Shown here: positions 26,177-35,482 of the stretch, one piece after another
Position numbering within the stretch: the first letter of the stretch is position 1
How the letters are laid out: each line of letters opens with the position of its first letter
Assembly (NCBI RefSeq): GCF_014647895.1
Contig: NZ_BMQB01000001.1
Location: 496,001-560,000, forward strand
Direction: 5' to 3'
DNA: 64,000 nucleotides
Source of the DNA: Pilimelia anulata
GTDB lineage: Bacteria; Actinomycetota; Actinomycetes; Mycobacteriales; Micromonosporaceae
Notes under the pieces: generated by a model
Databases searched by the model: none
Told to the model about the DNA's origin: nothing
What the model saw: only the letters and a program-made list of their open reading frames with translations
Program-made: the position numbers and the translations under genes

Positions 26177-26851
26177 GTGCGCGCGAACACATTCCCGGCC
26201 ATCCTGTGCGGCGTCGTCGCCGCCGGACTGGCCTGGGCGAGCGCGGCCTCGGCCGCGGAACCCACCCCGGACAGCCACCACATCATCGGCGGCTCGCTCG
26301 CCAAGGAGGGCCCCTGGGCCGTCGCGATCATGGTCAACGGGTCGCAGAACTGCTCCGGCACGATCATCGCCTCGCGCTGGGTCCTCACCGCGAAGCACTG
26401 CGCCAACGCGAACAACAAGTTCCTGATCGGCAACATCGACCGCGAGGCCGGGCAGCCGCGGACCGCCACCCGGTCGGTGTCCCACCCGAGCGCCGACATC
26501 ATCCTGTACGAGATCAACGAGGCGGTGTCGACCACCTACGCGAAGCTGACCAGCGCCGCGCCGAGCGTCGGCAGCACCGAGCAGGCGTACGGCTACGGCC
26601 GCACCGAGGCCGGCCGGGACTCCCGTTACCTGAAGGTGGCGAACATGAGGATCACCAAGGTCGGCAGCGTGTTCATCGACGCCGCGAAGGCCGACGGCTA
26701 CACCGGTCCCGGCGACTCCGGCGGCCCCATCCTCCAGAACCAGGAGTTGATCGGCGTCCACTCCTACGGCGACACCAACGCGGGCACCTCCGGGCACGTC
26801 AACGTCGCTACCTACCGCCAGTGGATTCTCTCCAACAGCGGCCAGCTCTGA
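26177..26851 (+). CDS. Secreted trypsin-like serine protease (S1)
   Basis: The 224-residue protein has a signal peptide (about 1-27), a short propeptide, the IIGG activation site (36-39), and a complete triad: His74 in LTAKHC, Asp107 in SADIIL and Ser181 in GDSGGP. It is predicted to be an active extracellular endopeptidase. The residue at the S1-pocket bottom is not the Asp of trypsin, so specificity is uncertain. GTG at 26177 has GGAG upstream. A strong hairpin follows. Confidence 0.87.
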   Translation: MRANTFPAILCGVVAAGLAWASAASAAEPTPDSHHIIGGSLAKEGPWAVAIMVNGSQNCSGTIIASRWVLTAKHCANANNKFLIGNIDREAGQPRTATRSVSHPSADIILYEINEAVSTTYAKLTSAAPSVGSTEQAYGYGRTEAGRDSRYLKVANMRITKVGSVFIDAAKADGYTGPGDSGGPILQNQELIGVHSYGDTNAGTSGHVNVATYRQWILSNSGQL

Positions 26852-26895
26852 CCAGCCGACCGGAGCTGCGCGCCACCGCCGTTGTCGGACGGGAA

Positions 26896-26924
26896 CGGGG
26901 CGGGAAGCAGTGCTTCCCGCCCCG
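26896..26924. terminator. Bidirectional terminator, 13-bp stem
   Basis: Arms 26896-26908 and 26912-26924 are perfect complements with an AGT loop, between the S1 protease and the convergent HTH regulator gene. Confidence 0.8.
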
Positions 26925-26936
26925 GCCGCGCTTCCG

Positions 26937-27869
26937 TCAGGCCCAGTCCCACAGCAGCGCGTACCTCCCCGGGGCGGCGTCCGACACGGCGAGCCGGGCG
27001 CACCGCGCGCTGTCCACCGGCAGCGCCCCGCCGCGCAGGAAGCCGTCCGCCCCGGTGGCCCGCGAGGCGCAGCGCGCGGGTACCGCCCGCCGGTCGAACC
27101 GGACCTCCGCGAAGTACTCGCTCACGGGGAACCGCAGCTTGCGTTCGGCGAAGGTGGACCGGACGGCGTCGGACCCCGAGCGGGTCGGGTACGTGACCTC
27201 GTACTCGATCATCACGGCCTCGCCCCGGGTGAGCTTGCTGTCGAAGGCCAGCGACGACACCAGGTAGCCGGTCTCCGGCAAGTACTCGGAGGCCGCCACC
27301 GAGCAGTGGTTCAGGGCGCGGACGCGCGGGCCGCGCGGGTGGGGCCGGTCCAGCGCGCAGACCATCGGGAGCCGGGACAGGCCCGACCGGGCGGCCCGGA
27401 GGACGAGGCGCACCCGCAGCGACCGTTCGAGGCCGTCGGGCCCGACGCGGATCTGGTCGTGGTGGCTGAGCCGGACGAAGAACTCGTCCTCGTCGTCGAC
27501 CTCGCGCAGCAGCGGCGGCAGGTCGGGGTCGTGCGGCCACGCCGTCTCGCGCGGCAGCCGGCGCTGCCCGGCCTTGCCGGGTCCCCGCTGCCGCGGCGGT
27601 CCCAGCGCGCAGCGCAGCGCGCCCGCCGGCAGCGCCAGGATCTCCTCCAGCGACGACAGCGTGCGCAGCGAGTCCCGCCGCTCGGGCCGCCGCAGCCCCG
27701 ACTGCCACAGGCTGAGCGTGGCCGGGCTCAGTGGATGCCCCCGCTGCGCCAGCCGGAACCGGATCCGGTCCAGGCTCAGCCCGCTGCGCTGGATCGCCCC
27801 CCGCAGCGCGTCCGCGAAGGACTCCCCGCCGGCGACCGCGCCGCCGACCCGCCGAGCAGGCTCGACCAC
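26937..27869 (-). CDS. XRE-type HTH protein with unknown C-terminal domain
   Basis: The 310-residue protein has an N-terminal HTH (about 18-80: FADALRGAIQRSGLSLDRIR, SPATLSLWQSGLRRPERRDS) followed by a C-terminal domain of about 200 residues, beta-rich, with FFVRLSHHDQIRVGPDG, TRGEAVMIEYEVTYP and a terminal YALLWDWA. The domain is not one I know; it could sense a ligand. GTG at 27867-27869 follows GGAGGGAGG. It is a DNA-binding regulator by its N-terminus. Confidence 0.72.
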   Translation of the reverse strand: MVEPARRVGGAVAGGESFADALRGAIQRSGLSLDRIRFRLAQRGHPLSPATLSLWQSGLRRPERRDSLRTLSSLEEILALPAGALRCALGPPRQRGPGKAGQRRLPRETAWPHDPDLPPLLREVDDEDEFFVRLSHHDQIRVGPDGLERSLRVRLVLRAARSGLSRLPMVCALDRPHPRGPRVRALNHCSVAASEYLPETGYLVSSLAFDSKLTRGEAVMIEYEVTYPTRSGSDAVRSTFAERKLRFPVSEYFAEVRFDRRAVPARCASRATGADGFLRGGALPVDSARCARLAVSDAAPGRYALLWDWA

Positions 27870-28057
27870 AGCGCCTCCCTCCACGCCGACAGCAGTGGGA
27901 CGCAGTACGCGCCGCCCCGCGTTCCCCGTCCACGTGCATCGACCATGATGAATGAGGCACCCCACCCCGCCAAGCCCCGGCAGCCACCTCCACCCCACCG
28001 CCGAATCAACCGGACCATGCCGAGGCCCCGCGAAACCCGCCCGGCCGTCCGAGAACC

Positions 28058-29072
28058 TCACCCGGGCACGGCACCGACCGAATCCCCCCGCGGCAGCCGC
28101 GCCAGCACCTCGACCGACACGACCAACGTGAGCGCAGCACCACCGCACCACCAGGCCGCCGCCACGCCGGGCGCCAGGAGCAGCACCCCGAACGCCCCCA
28201 CGCAGATCAACACCTCGACCAGCCCCCGGTACCGCCGCGCCAGCCCCGCCGCCGCGCCCCACGGCAGCTCCGCCCGCCCGAGCGCCCCCGCGACCCCGTC
28301 CAGCCCGACCGCCGTACCCCGCCGCAGCGCCACCGCGACCCGCCCCGGCCAGGGCCAGCAGGGCGAGCCAGGGCAGCCACGTCGCCGTCCGGTCGAGCCA
28401 GCGGACGTACGTGCGCAGCGCCGGGAGCTGCGGCGAGGAGAAGACGGTGAACGGGATCGACACCTGCGGGATCCGCGCGGCCAGCCCCAGCCCCGCCTCC
28501 ACGAGCTTCTCCCGCACCACGCCGAGGAACACGCCGAGGTCCACGGTCACGGTGGTGCCGCTGCTCGACAGCGCCCCGCTGCGCCCGCCGGTGAGGACCG
28601 CCACGAGGTCGTCGTGGGCCATCCGGTTGGCGGTGTCCCGGGCGGCGCCGAACCGGTCCGAGCCGACGAGCTTGCGGGTCGTGCTGCGGATGAGCGAGCG
28701 GACCCCGCCGACCGCCGGCTGGACGAGCGCGTCCACCTGCGGCGGGGCGCCCTGCTCGCGCAGCCAGGCCGCCGCCCGGGCGGCGACCGCGTCGAGGTCC
28801 ACGTGGGTGACGACGACGTCGGTGAGCCGGTCGGCGAGCGCGTCCTGGATCACCGGGTCGCGGGCCAGCGGCGCGACGGTGGCGACGTAGCGGTCGGTGT
28901 CGAGGAGCTGGTTGCGGGCGAACACCGCGGCGACCGCGACCGTACCGAGCAGGAACGCCGCGAGCAGCAGGGCCGCCGCGGCGACCCAGCGGCCGAAGCG
29001 GCCGGTGCGCCCGGCGCGCAGCCGGTCCAGTTCGGCGCGCAGGCGCGCGACCTCGGCGTCCGCCGCGGTCAC
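28058..29072 (-). pseudogene. Integral membrane protein with probable frameshift
   Basis: From GTG 29072 the protein has a coiled-coil start (EVARLRAELDRLRAG), a transmembrane helix (about 28-50), an extracytoplasmic helical domain of about 180 residues and a second helix (WLPWLALLALAGA). One extra base in the CCCC run at 28343-28346 then moves the coding into another frame (RVAVALRRGTAV) that carries two more hydrophobic helices and stops at 28058. Without the shift the frame runs on through low-complexity sequence into the next gene. It may be a real inactivation or an assembly error. Function unknown. Confidence 0.55.
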
Positions 29073-29560
29073 GACAGCGGTTCGGGCGGGGGTAGGGCCG
29101 GCGGGCGCACCGCCGCGGCGGCGCTGATCGAGACGAGGACGCCGATCGTCAGGCCGATCGCCAGGTTGATCGCCGAGGCCGGCAGTGCGGCGCTCCACGC
29201 GCGGTCCACGGTCATCGGCACGATCATGCTGATCAGCGTGGCGAGGCCGACGATCCAGCCGAAGAACGTGCGCGGGCGGGGCGTGGCGAGCAGCAGCAGG
29301 TGCATGACCACGGTGGCGGCGAGCGCGGCGCCGGCGGCCGCCCCGGCGTACCAGGCCAGGGAGGGCTGGAAGGCGGCTCCCGCGGCGGTCATCCCGAGCA
29401 CCGGGAGGCCGAGCAGGCTGTGCGCGTCGAGGAAGCCGACGACCGCCACCCCGGCCGCGACGACCGCCGCGGCGATGCCGCCGGAGTACAGGGTGCCGGC
29501 CCGGACCCGGGACCGGCCGGTGGCGGCGGCGTACTCGGAGGGGCCCTGGTAGAGCGTCAT
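29069..29560 (-). CDS. Four-helix membrane protein, DUF6069-like
   Basis: The 163-residue protein has four predicted transmembrane helices and the segment TPRPRTFFGWIVGLATLISM seen in DUF6069-type proteins. ATG at 29558-29560 follows GAGGTG. Its stop overlaps the start of the next membrane protein (GTGA), so they form one operon. The function is unknown. Confidence 0.65.
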   Translation of the reverse strand: MTLYQGPSEYAAATGRSRVRAGTLYSGGIAAAVVAAGVAVVGFLDAHSLLGLPVLGMTAAGAAFQPSLAWYAGAAAGAALAATVVMHLLLLATPRPRTFFGWIVGLATLISMIVPMTVDRAWSAALPASAINLAIGLTIGVLVSISAAAAVRPPALPPPEPLS

Positions 29561-29633
29561 GGCGCACCTCGCTTTCTCCGCCCCGGAACGTAACCCCGCC
29601 CCGGGCCGCCCCGGCGGAGGATGCGAGAAGTTG

Positions 29634-30479
29634 TCACTTTCGGTCGGGGGAGGGGGGCGGGTCCGGGGCGAGGGCGGCGGCGACGGCCGTGCAGGCCACC
29701 AGGACGCCGCAGACCACCACCAGCCAGGACTCGATGGCGAACACCACGCCGATCGGGCCGTACTCGGCCTCGCTGGTCCGGATCGCCCGCGGCATGACCA
29801 CCGCCGTCAGCCGGGCCACCACGACCTGCGCGGTCGCGGTCAGCAGCGCCAGCGGGGCCAGCGCGCGCCAGGTGACGCGGCCGCCCAGCAGCAGGTGCGG
29901 CGTCCACCACCACAGCGCCGGGCCCGCCGCCCCGGCCACCAGCCCGGCCGGTACGGGGCCGTCGCCGAGCCACGCCGCGGCGGCCACCGCCGCCAGGTAG
30001 CCGAACGCCCCGCCCAGCCAGGCGACGCTGCGCCACCAGCCGCGCAGGCCCAGCGGCGGCAGCCGCCACATCCGCTGGTACATCCGCTGCAGCGCGCGGG
30101 CGAACGCGGTGGCCGAGGCGAGCACCAGCAGCGCCCCGCCGGCGGTCAGGCCGCCGCGCACCTCCTCGGTACCGGCCAGCAGGTCGGCCACCGCGGCGGC
30201 GGTGTCGCCGGCGCCGCCGAACCGGGCCCGGGCCGCGTCCAGCAGGGCGGTCCGCAGCACCGGCGGGGCGACCGAGTACACGACGATGAGCAGCGGGAAC
30301 AGCGCCAGGAACGCCTGCGCGGCCAGGACCAGCGCGCTCTCCACCAGGCTGCTGCGCAGGCGACCGAACACCGCCACCGCGAACCGGCCGGCCGGGCCGG
30401 CCGCCCAGCGGGCGAGCCGGTCGCGCCCGGGCCGGCGGTCGGGCCGGGCGGCCGGGCGCAGCGGCGCGGGCCGGCCCAT
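29634..30479 (-). CDS. YihY/BrkB family membrane protein
   Basis: The 281-residue protein has about six transmembrane helices and the YihY/UPF0761 signature regions (LAAQAFLALFPLLIVVYSV, FARALQRMYQRMWRLPP, EYGPIGVVFAIESWLVV). The family was once misassigned as ribonuclease BN; transport or envelope roles have been proposed. It follows the short membrane gene cluster on the same strand, 109 bp after the RCK genes begin downstream. Confidence 0.8.
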   Translation of the reverse strand: MGRPAPLRPAARPDRRPGRDRLARWAAGPAGRFAVAVFGRLRSSLVESALVLAAQAFLALFPLLIVVYSVAPPVLRTALLDAARARFGGAGDTAAAVADLLAGTEEVRGGLTAGGALLVLASATAFARALQRMYQRMWRLPPLGLRGWWRSVAWLGGAFGYLAAVAAAAWLGDGPVPAGLVAGAAGPALWWWTPHLLLGGRVTWRALAPLALLTATAQVVVARLTAVVMPRAIRTSEAEYGPIGVVFAIESWLVVVCGVLVACTAVAAALAPDPPPSPDRK

Positions 30480-30588
30480 GCCGCGAGACGTTACCGCCGC
30501 CGCGGCGCCCGCCGGCCGCTTTCCGCCGCCGCGGCCCGGGCCGCGCGCGGTGGCCCGGGCCGCGGCAGTGCGGTGCGGCCCGCGGGCG

Positions 30589-31263
30589 TCAGGCGGCCGG
30601 CTTGTCCTCGCCCAGCACCACGGCGCGGAGCTGCTCCTCCACCTCGGCGGTGCAGATGAAGTACAGCTCGTCGTCCCCCTCGACCGAGTCGTCCCCGGTC
30701 GGCACGAGCACCCGGCGGCCGCGCAGGATCGCCACCAGGGCGGCGTCCGGCGGCAGCGGCACCTCGCGCAGCGCCCGGCCCTGCAGCGGCGAGTCCGGCG
30801 GCATGGTGATCTCGACCAGGTTGGCCTGGCCCTGGCGGAACGTCATCAGCCGGACGAGCTGGCCGACCGTCACCGCCTCCTCGACCAGCGCGGCCATCAG
30901 CCGCGGCTTGCTGACCGCGACGTCGACGCCCCACTGCTCGGTGAACAGCCACTCGTTCTCGGCCCGGTTGACCCGGGCGACCACCCGCGGTACGGCGAAC
31001 TCGGTCTTGGCCAGCAGCGACACGACCAGGTTGACCTTGTCGTCGCCGGTGGCCGCGACGACCACGTCGCAGGCCGCGACGTCGGCCTCCTGGAGGCTGG
31101 TCAGCTCGCAGGCGTCGGCGAGGATCCACTCGGCGTCCGGCACCCGCTCCTGGCGCAGCATGCCCGGCTGGCGCTCGATCAGCATGACCCGGTGGCCGTT
31201 GCCGATCAGCTCGCTGGCGATGGACCGGCCGACGTTGCCGGCTCCGGCGATGGCGACCCGCAC
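30589..31263 (-). CDS. TrkA-type RCK protein (second of pair)
   Basis: The 224-residue protein has an RCK_N Rossmann domain with GAGNVGRSIA and a C-terminal RCK_C/TrkA_C domain (about 140-215). These bind NAD(H) or nucleotides and gate K+ transport at the inner face of the membrane. It matches ceoC (Rv2692) by position. GTG at 31261-31263 starts 2 nt after the stop of the first RCK gene, so they are cotranslated. No TrkH/TrkG channel gene is in the window. Confidence 0.88.
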   Translation of the reverse strand: MRVAIAGAGNVGRSIASELIGNGHRVMLIERQPGMLRQERVPDAEWILADACELTSLQEADVAACDVVVAATGDDKVNLVVSLLAKTEFAVPRVVARVNRAENEWLFTEQWGVDVAVSKPRLMAALVEEAVTVGQLVRLMTFRQGQANLVEITMPPDSPLQGRALREVPLPPDAALVAILRGRRVLVPTGDDSVEGDDELYFICTAEVEEQLRAVVLGEDKPAA

Positions 31264-31265
31264 GG

Positions 31266-31931
31266 CTACCGCACCTCCCCGGGCTCGCGCGCGGCCACGT
31301 CCGTGACCACCTCGGCGATGTCGTCGGTGACCAGCAGGTACACCTGGTCGCCGTCCTGCAGCACGGTGTGCGGCTGGGGGAGCGCGCCGACGCCGAACCG
31401 GGTCAGGTACGCCACCCGCGCCCCGGCCGCCGCCTCGAACTCGCTCAGCGGCCGGCCGATCCACGCCGTGTGCAGCGGCACCTCGATCAGCGAGACGGTG
31501 CTGGTGGGGTCGCGGTACAGCTCGATCGCGCCGGCCGGGACCAGGTGCCGGACGATCCGGTCGGCCGTCCACCGGACGGTGGCGACGCTGGGGATGCCCA
31601 GCCGCTCGTACACCTCGGCCCGCTTCTGGTCGTAGATCCGGGCGACGACCCGCTCCACGCCGAACGTCTCCCGGGCCACCCGGGCGGAGATGATGTTGGA
31701 GTTGTCGCCGGAGGACACCGCGGCGAAGGCGTCCGCCCGCTCGATCCCGGCCTCCTTGAGCGTCGCCGCCTCGAAGCCGATGCCGGTGACGGTGATCCCG
31801 GCGAAGTCCGCGCCGAGCCGGCGGAAGGCGTTGGCCTCCTGGTCGACGATCGCCACCGAGTGCCCGCGCGCCTCCAGGCTGTGCGCCAGCGTCGACCCCA
31901 CCCGGCCGCAGCCCATGATCACTACATGCAC
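31266..31931 (-). CDS. TrkA-type RCK protein (first of pair)
   Basis: The 221-residue protein has RCK_N with MGCGRVGSTLA (nucleotide-binding glycine loop) and Asp at the end of strand two (VAIVDQE), then RCK_C. It matches ceoB (Rv2691). It is divergent from the KimA-like permease gene, sharing a 155-bp promoter region in which ACATGCACT occurs twice (31924-31932 and 31942-31950 approximately). A joint role in potassium homeostasis is inferred. Confidence 0.88.
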   Translation of the reverse strand: MHVVIMGCGRVGSTLAHSLEARGHSVAIVDQEANAFRRLGADFAGITVTGIGFEAATLKEAGIERADAFAAVSSGDNSNIISARVARETFGVERVVARIYDQKRAEVYERLGIPSVATVRWTADRIVRHLVPAGAIELYRDPTSTVSLIEVPLHTAWIGRPLSEFEAAAGARVAYLTRFGVGALPQPHTVLQDGDQVYLLVTDDIAEVVTDVAAREPGEVR

Positions 31932-32072
31932 TTGGTCACCACATGCACTGCCGAGCCTCCCGGGGCGAAACGGTCGTGAGGCGACCGTACCCTGCCCGCC
32001 CGGCCGCCGCGGCCCGGCCGCCGGGTGTCGGGCCCGGCGGTGGGCCGACGCCCGGGGATGTGCCTTCGGTCG

Positions 32073-32078
32073 TACGCT
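32073..32078 (+). promoter_or_regulatory. -10 element of the leaderless permease gene
   Basis: TACGCT lies 8 nt before GTG 32087 and no ribosome binding site is seen. Confidence 0.5.
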
Positions 32079-32086
32079 TACGGCTT

Positions 32087-34135
32087 GTGGCTACCTCCAG
32101 CTCGCTGCTGAAGCGACTGCTCCTGGGCCGGCCGGTCCGCTCGGACCGGCTCGAACACACCCTGCTGCCCAAGCGGCTGGCCCTGCCGGTCTTCGCCTCC
32201 GACGCCCTGTCCAGCGTCGCCTACGCGCCGGACGAGATCCTGCTCACGCTGTCCATCGCCGGCGCGGCCGCGTACGCGTTCTCGCCGTGGGTGGCGCTCG
32301 CCGTCGTGGTCGTGATGATCACGGTGGTGGCCAGCTACCGGCAGAACGTGCACGCGTACCCGTCCGGCGGCGGCGACTACGAGGTCGTCACGGTCAACCT
32401 CGGCCCCCGGTACGGGCTGGTGGTGGCCAGCGCGCTGCTGGTCGACTACGTGCTGACCGTGGCCGTGTCGGTCTCCGCCGGGGTGGCCAACCTGGGCGCC
32501 GTGCTGCCCTGGGTGGCCACGCACAAGGTCGGCATCGCCCTGGTCGCCGTGGTCGTGCTGACCGCGATGAACCTGCGCGGGGTGCGCGAGTCCGGCGGGG
32601 CGTTCGCGGTGCCGACGTACGGGTTCCTGCTGCTCATGGGCGGGCTGCTGGTCACCGGCTTCGTCCGGATCTTCCTGCTCGGCGAGGACCTGCGGGCGCC
32701 GAGCGCCGCGCTGACCATCGCCGCGGAGGAGAGCGACCTCACCATGCTGGCGATGGCGTTCCTGCTGCTGCGCACGTTCTCCTCCGGCTGCGCCGCGCTG
32801 ACCGGCGTGGAGGCGATCTCCAACGGCGTACCGGCGTTCAAGCCGCCCAAGAGCCGCAACGCCGCGACGACGCTGATGCTGCTCGGCGGCATCGCCGTCG
32901 GGATCATGGTCGGGATGGTCATGCTCGCCCGGGCCACCGGGCTGCAACACGTGGAGGACCCGGTCCGGCAGATCGTCGCCGGGCCGGCGGGGTACGTGCA
33001 GAAGACCGTCACCACCGAGCTGGCCCAGACGATCTTCGGCAGCGGCGCGCTGCTGTACACGGTGGCCGGGGCGACCGCGCTGATCCTGTTCCTCGCGGCG
33101 AACACCGCGTTCAACGGCTTCCCGGTGCTCGGCTCGATCCTCGCCCAGGACCGGTACCTGCCCCGGCAGCTCCACACCCGCGGCGACCGGCTGGCGTTCT
33201 CCAACGGGATCGTCTTCCTGGCGGTGTGCGCCGGGGTGCTGATCATCGCGTTCCACGCCGAGGTGACCCGGCTGATCCAGCTCTACATCGTCGGGGTGTT
33301 CGTGTCGTTCACGCTGTCCCAGGCGGGGATGCTGCGGCACTGGAAGCGGCACCTGCGGACGGTCCGCGACCCGCGGGTGCGGCAGCGGATGAACCGGTCC
33401 CGGGCGATCAACGGCTTCGGCATGGTGCTGACCGGGGCGGTGCTGATCGTCGTCCTGCTGACCAAGTTCACCCACGGCGCCTGGATCGCGATCGCCGCCA
33501 TGGCCGTGATCTACCTGGTCATGATCGCGATCAAGCGGCACTACGACCGGGTCGCCGCCGAGCTGGCCCCGCCGGACGACAACCCGATCCTGCCGGCCCG
33601 CAACCACGCGATCGTCCTGGTCTCCAAGGTGCACCAGCCGACGCTACGGGCCATCGCGTACGCCCGGGCCACCCGGCCGGACACGCTGACCGCCGTCACC
33701 GTGCAGGTGGACGCCGGCGACACCCGGGCGCTGCAGGAGGAGTGGGAGCGGCGCGAGCTGGCGATCCCGCTGACCGTGATCGACTCGCCGTACCGGGAGA
33801 TCACCCGGCCGACGATCGAGTTCGTCAAGTCGCTGCGCCGGGACGCCCCGCGGGACGTCGTCACGGTCTTCGTGCCGGAGTACGTCGTCGGGCGGTGGTG
33901 GGAGAACCTGCTGCACAACCAGAGCGCGCTGCGGCTCAAGACCCGGCTGCTGTTCGAGCCGGGGGTGATGGTGACCAGCGTGCCGTGGCAGCTCAGCTCG
34001 ACCGAGGCGGTGAACATGGCCCGGCGGGACCGCGGCCTGTCGGTCACCTCACCGGCCCGCGGGCCGCGCCAGCAGGCGGGCACCGACGGCGCGACGGTGA
34101 TCGAGCTGGACGAGTCGACCGAGCCGCGCCGGTGA
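32087..34135 (+). CDS. APC-superfamily permease, KimA-like (probable K+ importer)
   Basis: The 682-residue protein has about 12 transmembrane helices (about 40-470) and a cytoplasmic C-terminal domain of about 170 residues. By motif recall it follows Bacillus KimA closely: FASDALSSVAYAP, YPSGGGDYEVV, LLVDYVLTVAVSVSAG, FSSGCAALTGVEAISNGVPA, RGDRLAFSNGIVFL, LIQLYIVGVFVSFTLSQAG and LLHNQSALRLKTRLLF. The Asp/Tyr residues implicated in K+ binding in KimA appear kept. Amino acid transport, the usual default label, is the alternative. GTGA overlap couples it to the RNA methyltransferase gene. Confidence 0.82.
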   Translation: MATSSSLLKRLLLGRPVRSDRLEHTLLPKRLALPVFASDALSSVAYAPDEILLTLSIAGAAAYAFSPWVALAVVVVMITVVASYRQNVHAYPSGGGDYEVVTVNLGPRYGLVVASALLVDYVLTVAVSVSAGVANLGAVLPWVATHKVGIALVAVVVLTAMNLRGVRESGGAFAVPTYGFLLLMGGLLVTGFVRIFLLGEDLRAPSAALTIAAEESDLTMLAMAFLLLRTFSSGCAALTGVEAISNGVPAFKPPKSRNAATTLMLLGGIAVGIMVGMVMLARATGLQHVEDPVRQIVAGPAGYVQKTVTTELAQTIFGSGALLYTVAGATALILFLAANTAFNGFPVLGSILAQDRYLPRQLHTRGDRLAFSNGIVFLAVCAGVLIIAFHAEVTRLIQLYIVGVFVSFTLSQAGMLRHWKRHLRTVRDPRVRQRMNRSRAINGFGMVLTGAVLIVVLLTKFTHGAWIAIAAMAVIYLVMIAIKRHYDRVAAELAPPDDNPILPARNHAIVLVSKVHQPTLRAIAYARATRPDTLTAVTVQVDAGDTRALQEEWERRELAIPLTVIDSPYREITRPTIEFVKSLRRDAPRDVVTVFVPEYVVGRWWENLLHNQSALRLKTRLLFEPGVMVTSVPWQLSSTEAVNMARRDRGLSVTSPARGPRQQAGTDGATVIELDESTEPRR

Positions 34136-35427
34136 CCGCCCCGTCGAACCCCGCCGCCGCTCCCAACGGCGTCGACTCCGGCGCCGCGTCCGCCGCCATC
34201 GACGATCCCGTCGAGGGGGACGTGCTGGAGTTGACCGTCGGGGCGCCGGCGCACGGCGGGCACTGCGTGGCCCGGTACGGGCCGCCGCCCGGCCGGGTCG
34301 TGTTCGTCCGGCACGCGCTGCCCGGCGAGCGGGTGCGGGCCGAGGTCACCGAGGTGCACCGCGGGTACCTGCGGGCCGACGCCGTCCGGGTCGACGACCC
34401 CTCCGCCGACCGGGTGCGGCCGCCGTGCCGGTTCGCCCACCCCGGCGGGTGCGGCGGCTGCGACCTGCAGCACGCGTCCCGGCCGGCGCAGCTCGCCTGG
34501 AAGACGGCCGTCCTGCGCGAGCAGCTCACCCGGCTCGGCGGGGTCGACCCGGCCGCGCTGGACGCGCTCGGCGCGACCGTGGTCGCGCTGCCCGGCGACG
34601 CCGACGGGCTGGGCTGGCGGACCCGGGTCCGGTACGCCGTCGCCGCCTCCGGCCGGGCCGGGCTGCTGGCCCACCGCTCGCACGAGGTGGTGCCGGTGGA
34701 CGACTGCCCGATCGCGCACCCGGCGGTCCGGGCGGCGGCCGTACCGGGGCGGGACTGGCCGACCGCCGACGCCGTGACGGTGGTCGCCGGCGCGGACGGG
34801 CGGCGGACCGTCCTGGCCGACGGCGCCGTGGTCGACGGCCCGGCGACGGTGGTCGAGCGGCTCGGGCCGCGCCGCTGGGAGCTGCCGGCGACGGCGTTCT
34901 GGCAGGTGCACCCCGCCGCGGCGGGCACGCTGGCCGCGGTGGTGGTCGAGCTGCTCGACCCGCGGCCGGGGGACCGGGTCTGGGACCTGTACGGCGGGGC
35001 CGGGCTGTTCGCCGCCGCGCTCGCCGACGCCGTCGCCGCCCGCCGGCCGGGCGGGCCGGGCGTCGCCGCGACCGTCGTGGAGGCGGCGGCCGGCAGCGCC
35101 GGCGCCGGCCGCGCGGCGCTGGCCGACCTGCCCGGCGTCCGGGTGCGGGTCGAGCGGGTGGAGGCCGCGCTGCGCCGGCGGACCCTGCCGGCGCCGGTGG
35201 ACCTGGTGGTCCTGGACCCGCCGCGCAGCGGCGCGGGCGCGGCCGTGGTCCGGGCGGTGGCCCGCAGCGGCGCCCGGGCGGTGGCGTACGTGGCCTGCGA
35301 CCCGGCCGGGCTCGCCCGGGACGTGCGGACGTTCGCCGCGGCGGGCTGGCGGCTGGCGGCGGTGCGCGGGTACGACTGCTTCCCGATGACGCACCACCTG
35401 GAGGCGGTCGCGCTGCTGCACCCCTGA
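34132..35427 (+). CDS. TrmA/RlmD-family RNA (uracil-5-)-methyltransferase
   Basis: The 431-residue protein has an N-terminal TRAM domain (about 25-85), an iron-sulfur cysteine set in CRFAHPGGCGGCDLQH, and a class I SAM methyltransferase domain with FWQVHP, WDLYGGAGLFA, LDPPRSGAG and the catalytic Cys in VAYVACDPAGLARD. It should methylate uridine in rRNA or tRNA. It corresponds to Rv2689c. GTG at 34132 overlaps the permease stop. Confidence 0.9.
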   Translation: MTAPSNPAAAPNGVDSGAASAAIDDPVEGDVLELTVGAPAHGGHCVARYGPPPGRVVFVRHALPGERVRAEVTEVHRGYLRADAVRVDDPSADRVRPPCRFAHPGGCGGCDLQHASRPAQLAWKTAVLREQLTRLGGVDPAALDALGATVVALPGDADGLGWRTRVRYAVAASGRAGLLAHRSHEVVPVDDCPIAHPAVRAAAVPGRDWPTADAVTVVAGADGRRTVLADGAVVDGPATVVERLGPRRWELPATAFWQVHPAAAGTLAAVVVELLDPRPGDRVWDLYGGAGLFAAALADAVAARRPGGPGVAATVVEAAAGSAGAGRAALADLPGVRVRVERVEAALRRRTLPAPVDLVVLDPPRSGAGAAVVRAVARSGARAVAYVACDPAGLARDVRTFAAAGWRLAAVRGYDCFPMTHHLEAVALLHP

Positions 35428-35444
35428 CCGCGGCCCGACCCGGG

Positions 35445-35482
35445 ACCGCGGCGCGGCCGGCGGCGGGTGGCCGCGCCGCGGT
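35445..35482. terminator. Bidirectional terminator, 14-bp stem
   Basis: Arms 35445-35458 and 35469-35482 are perfect complements. The right arm touches the stop codon of the convergent kinase gene. Confidence 0.65.

Noticed and set aside
28058..28333. Small membrane protein as a separate gene
   Set aside because: It lacks a ribosome binding site and continues the preceding membrane protein after a one-base shift, so it is treated as that gene's C-terminus.
30491..31129. Alternative minus-strand frame across the RCK gene
   Set aside because: It is out of frame with the RCK motifs and is low-complexity Arg/Gly/Ala sequence.
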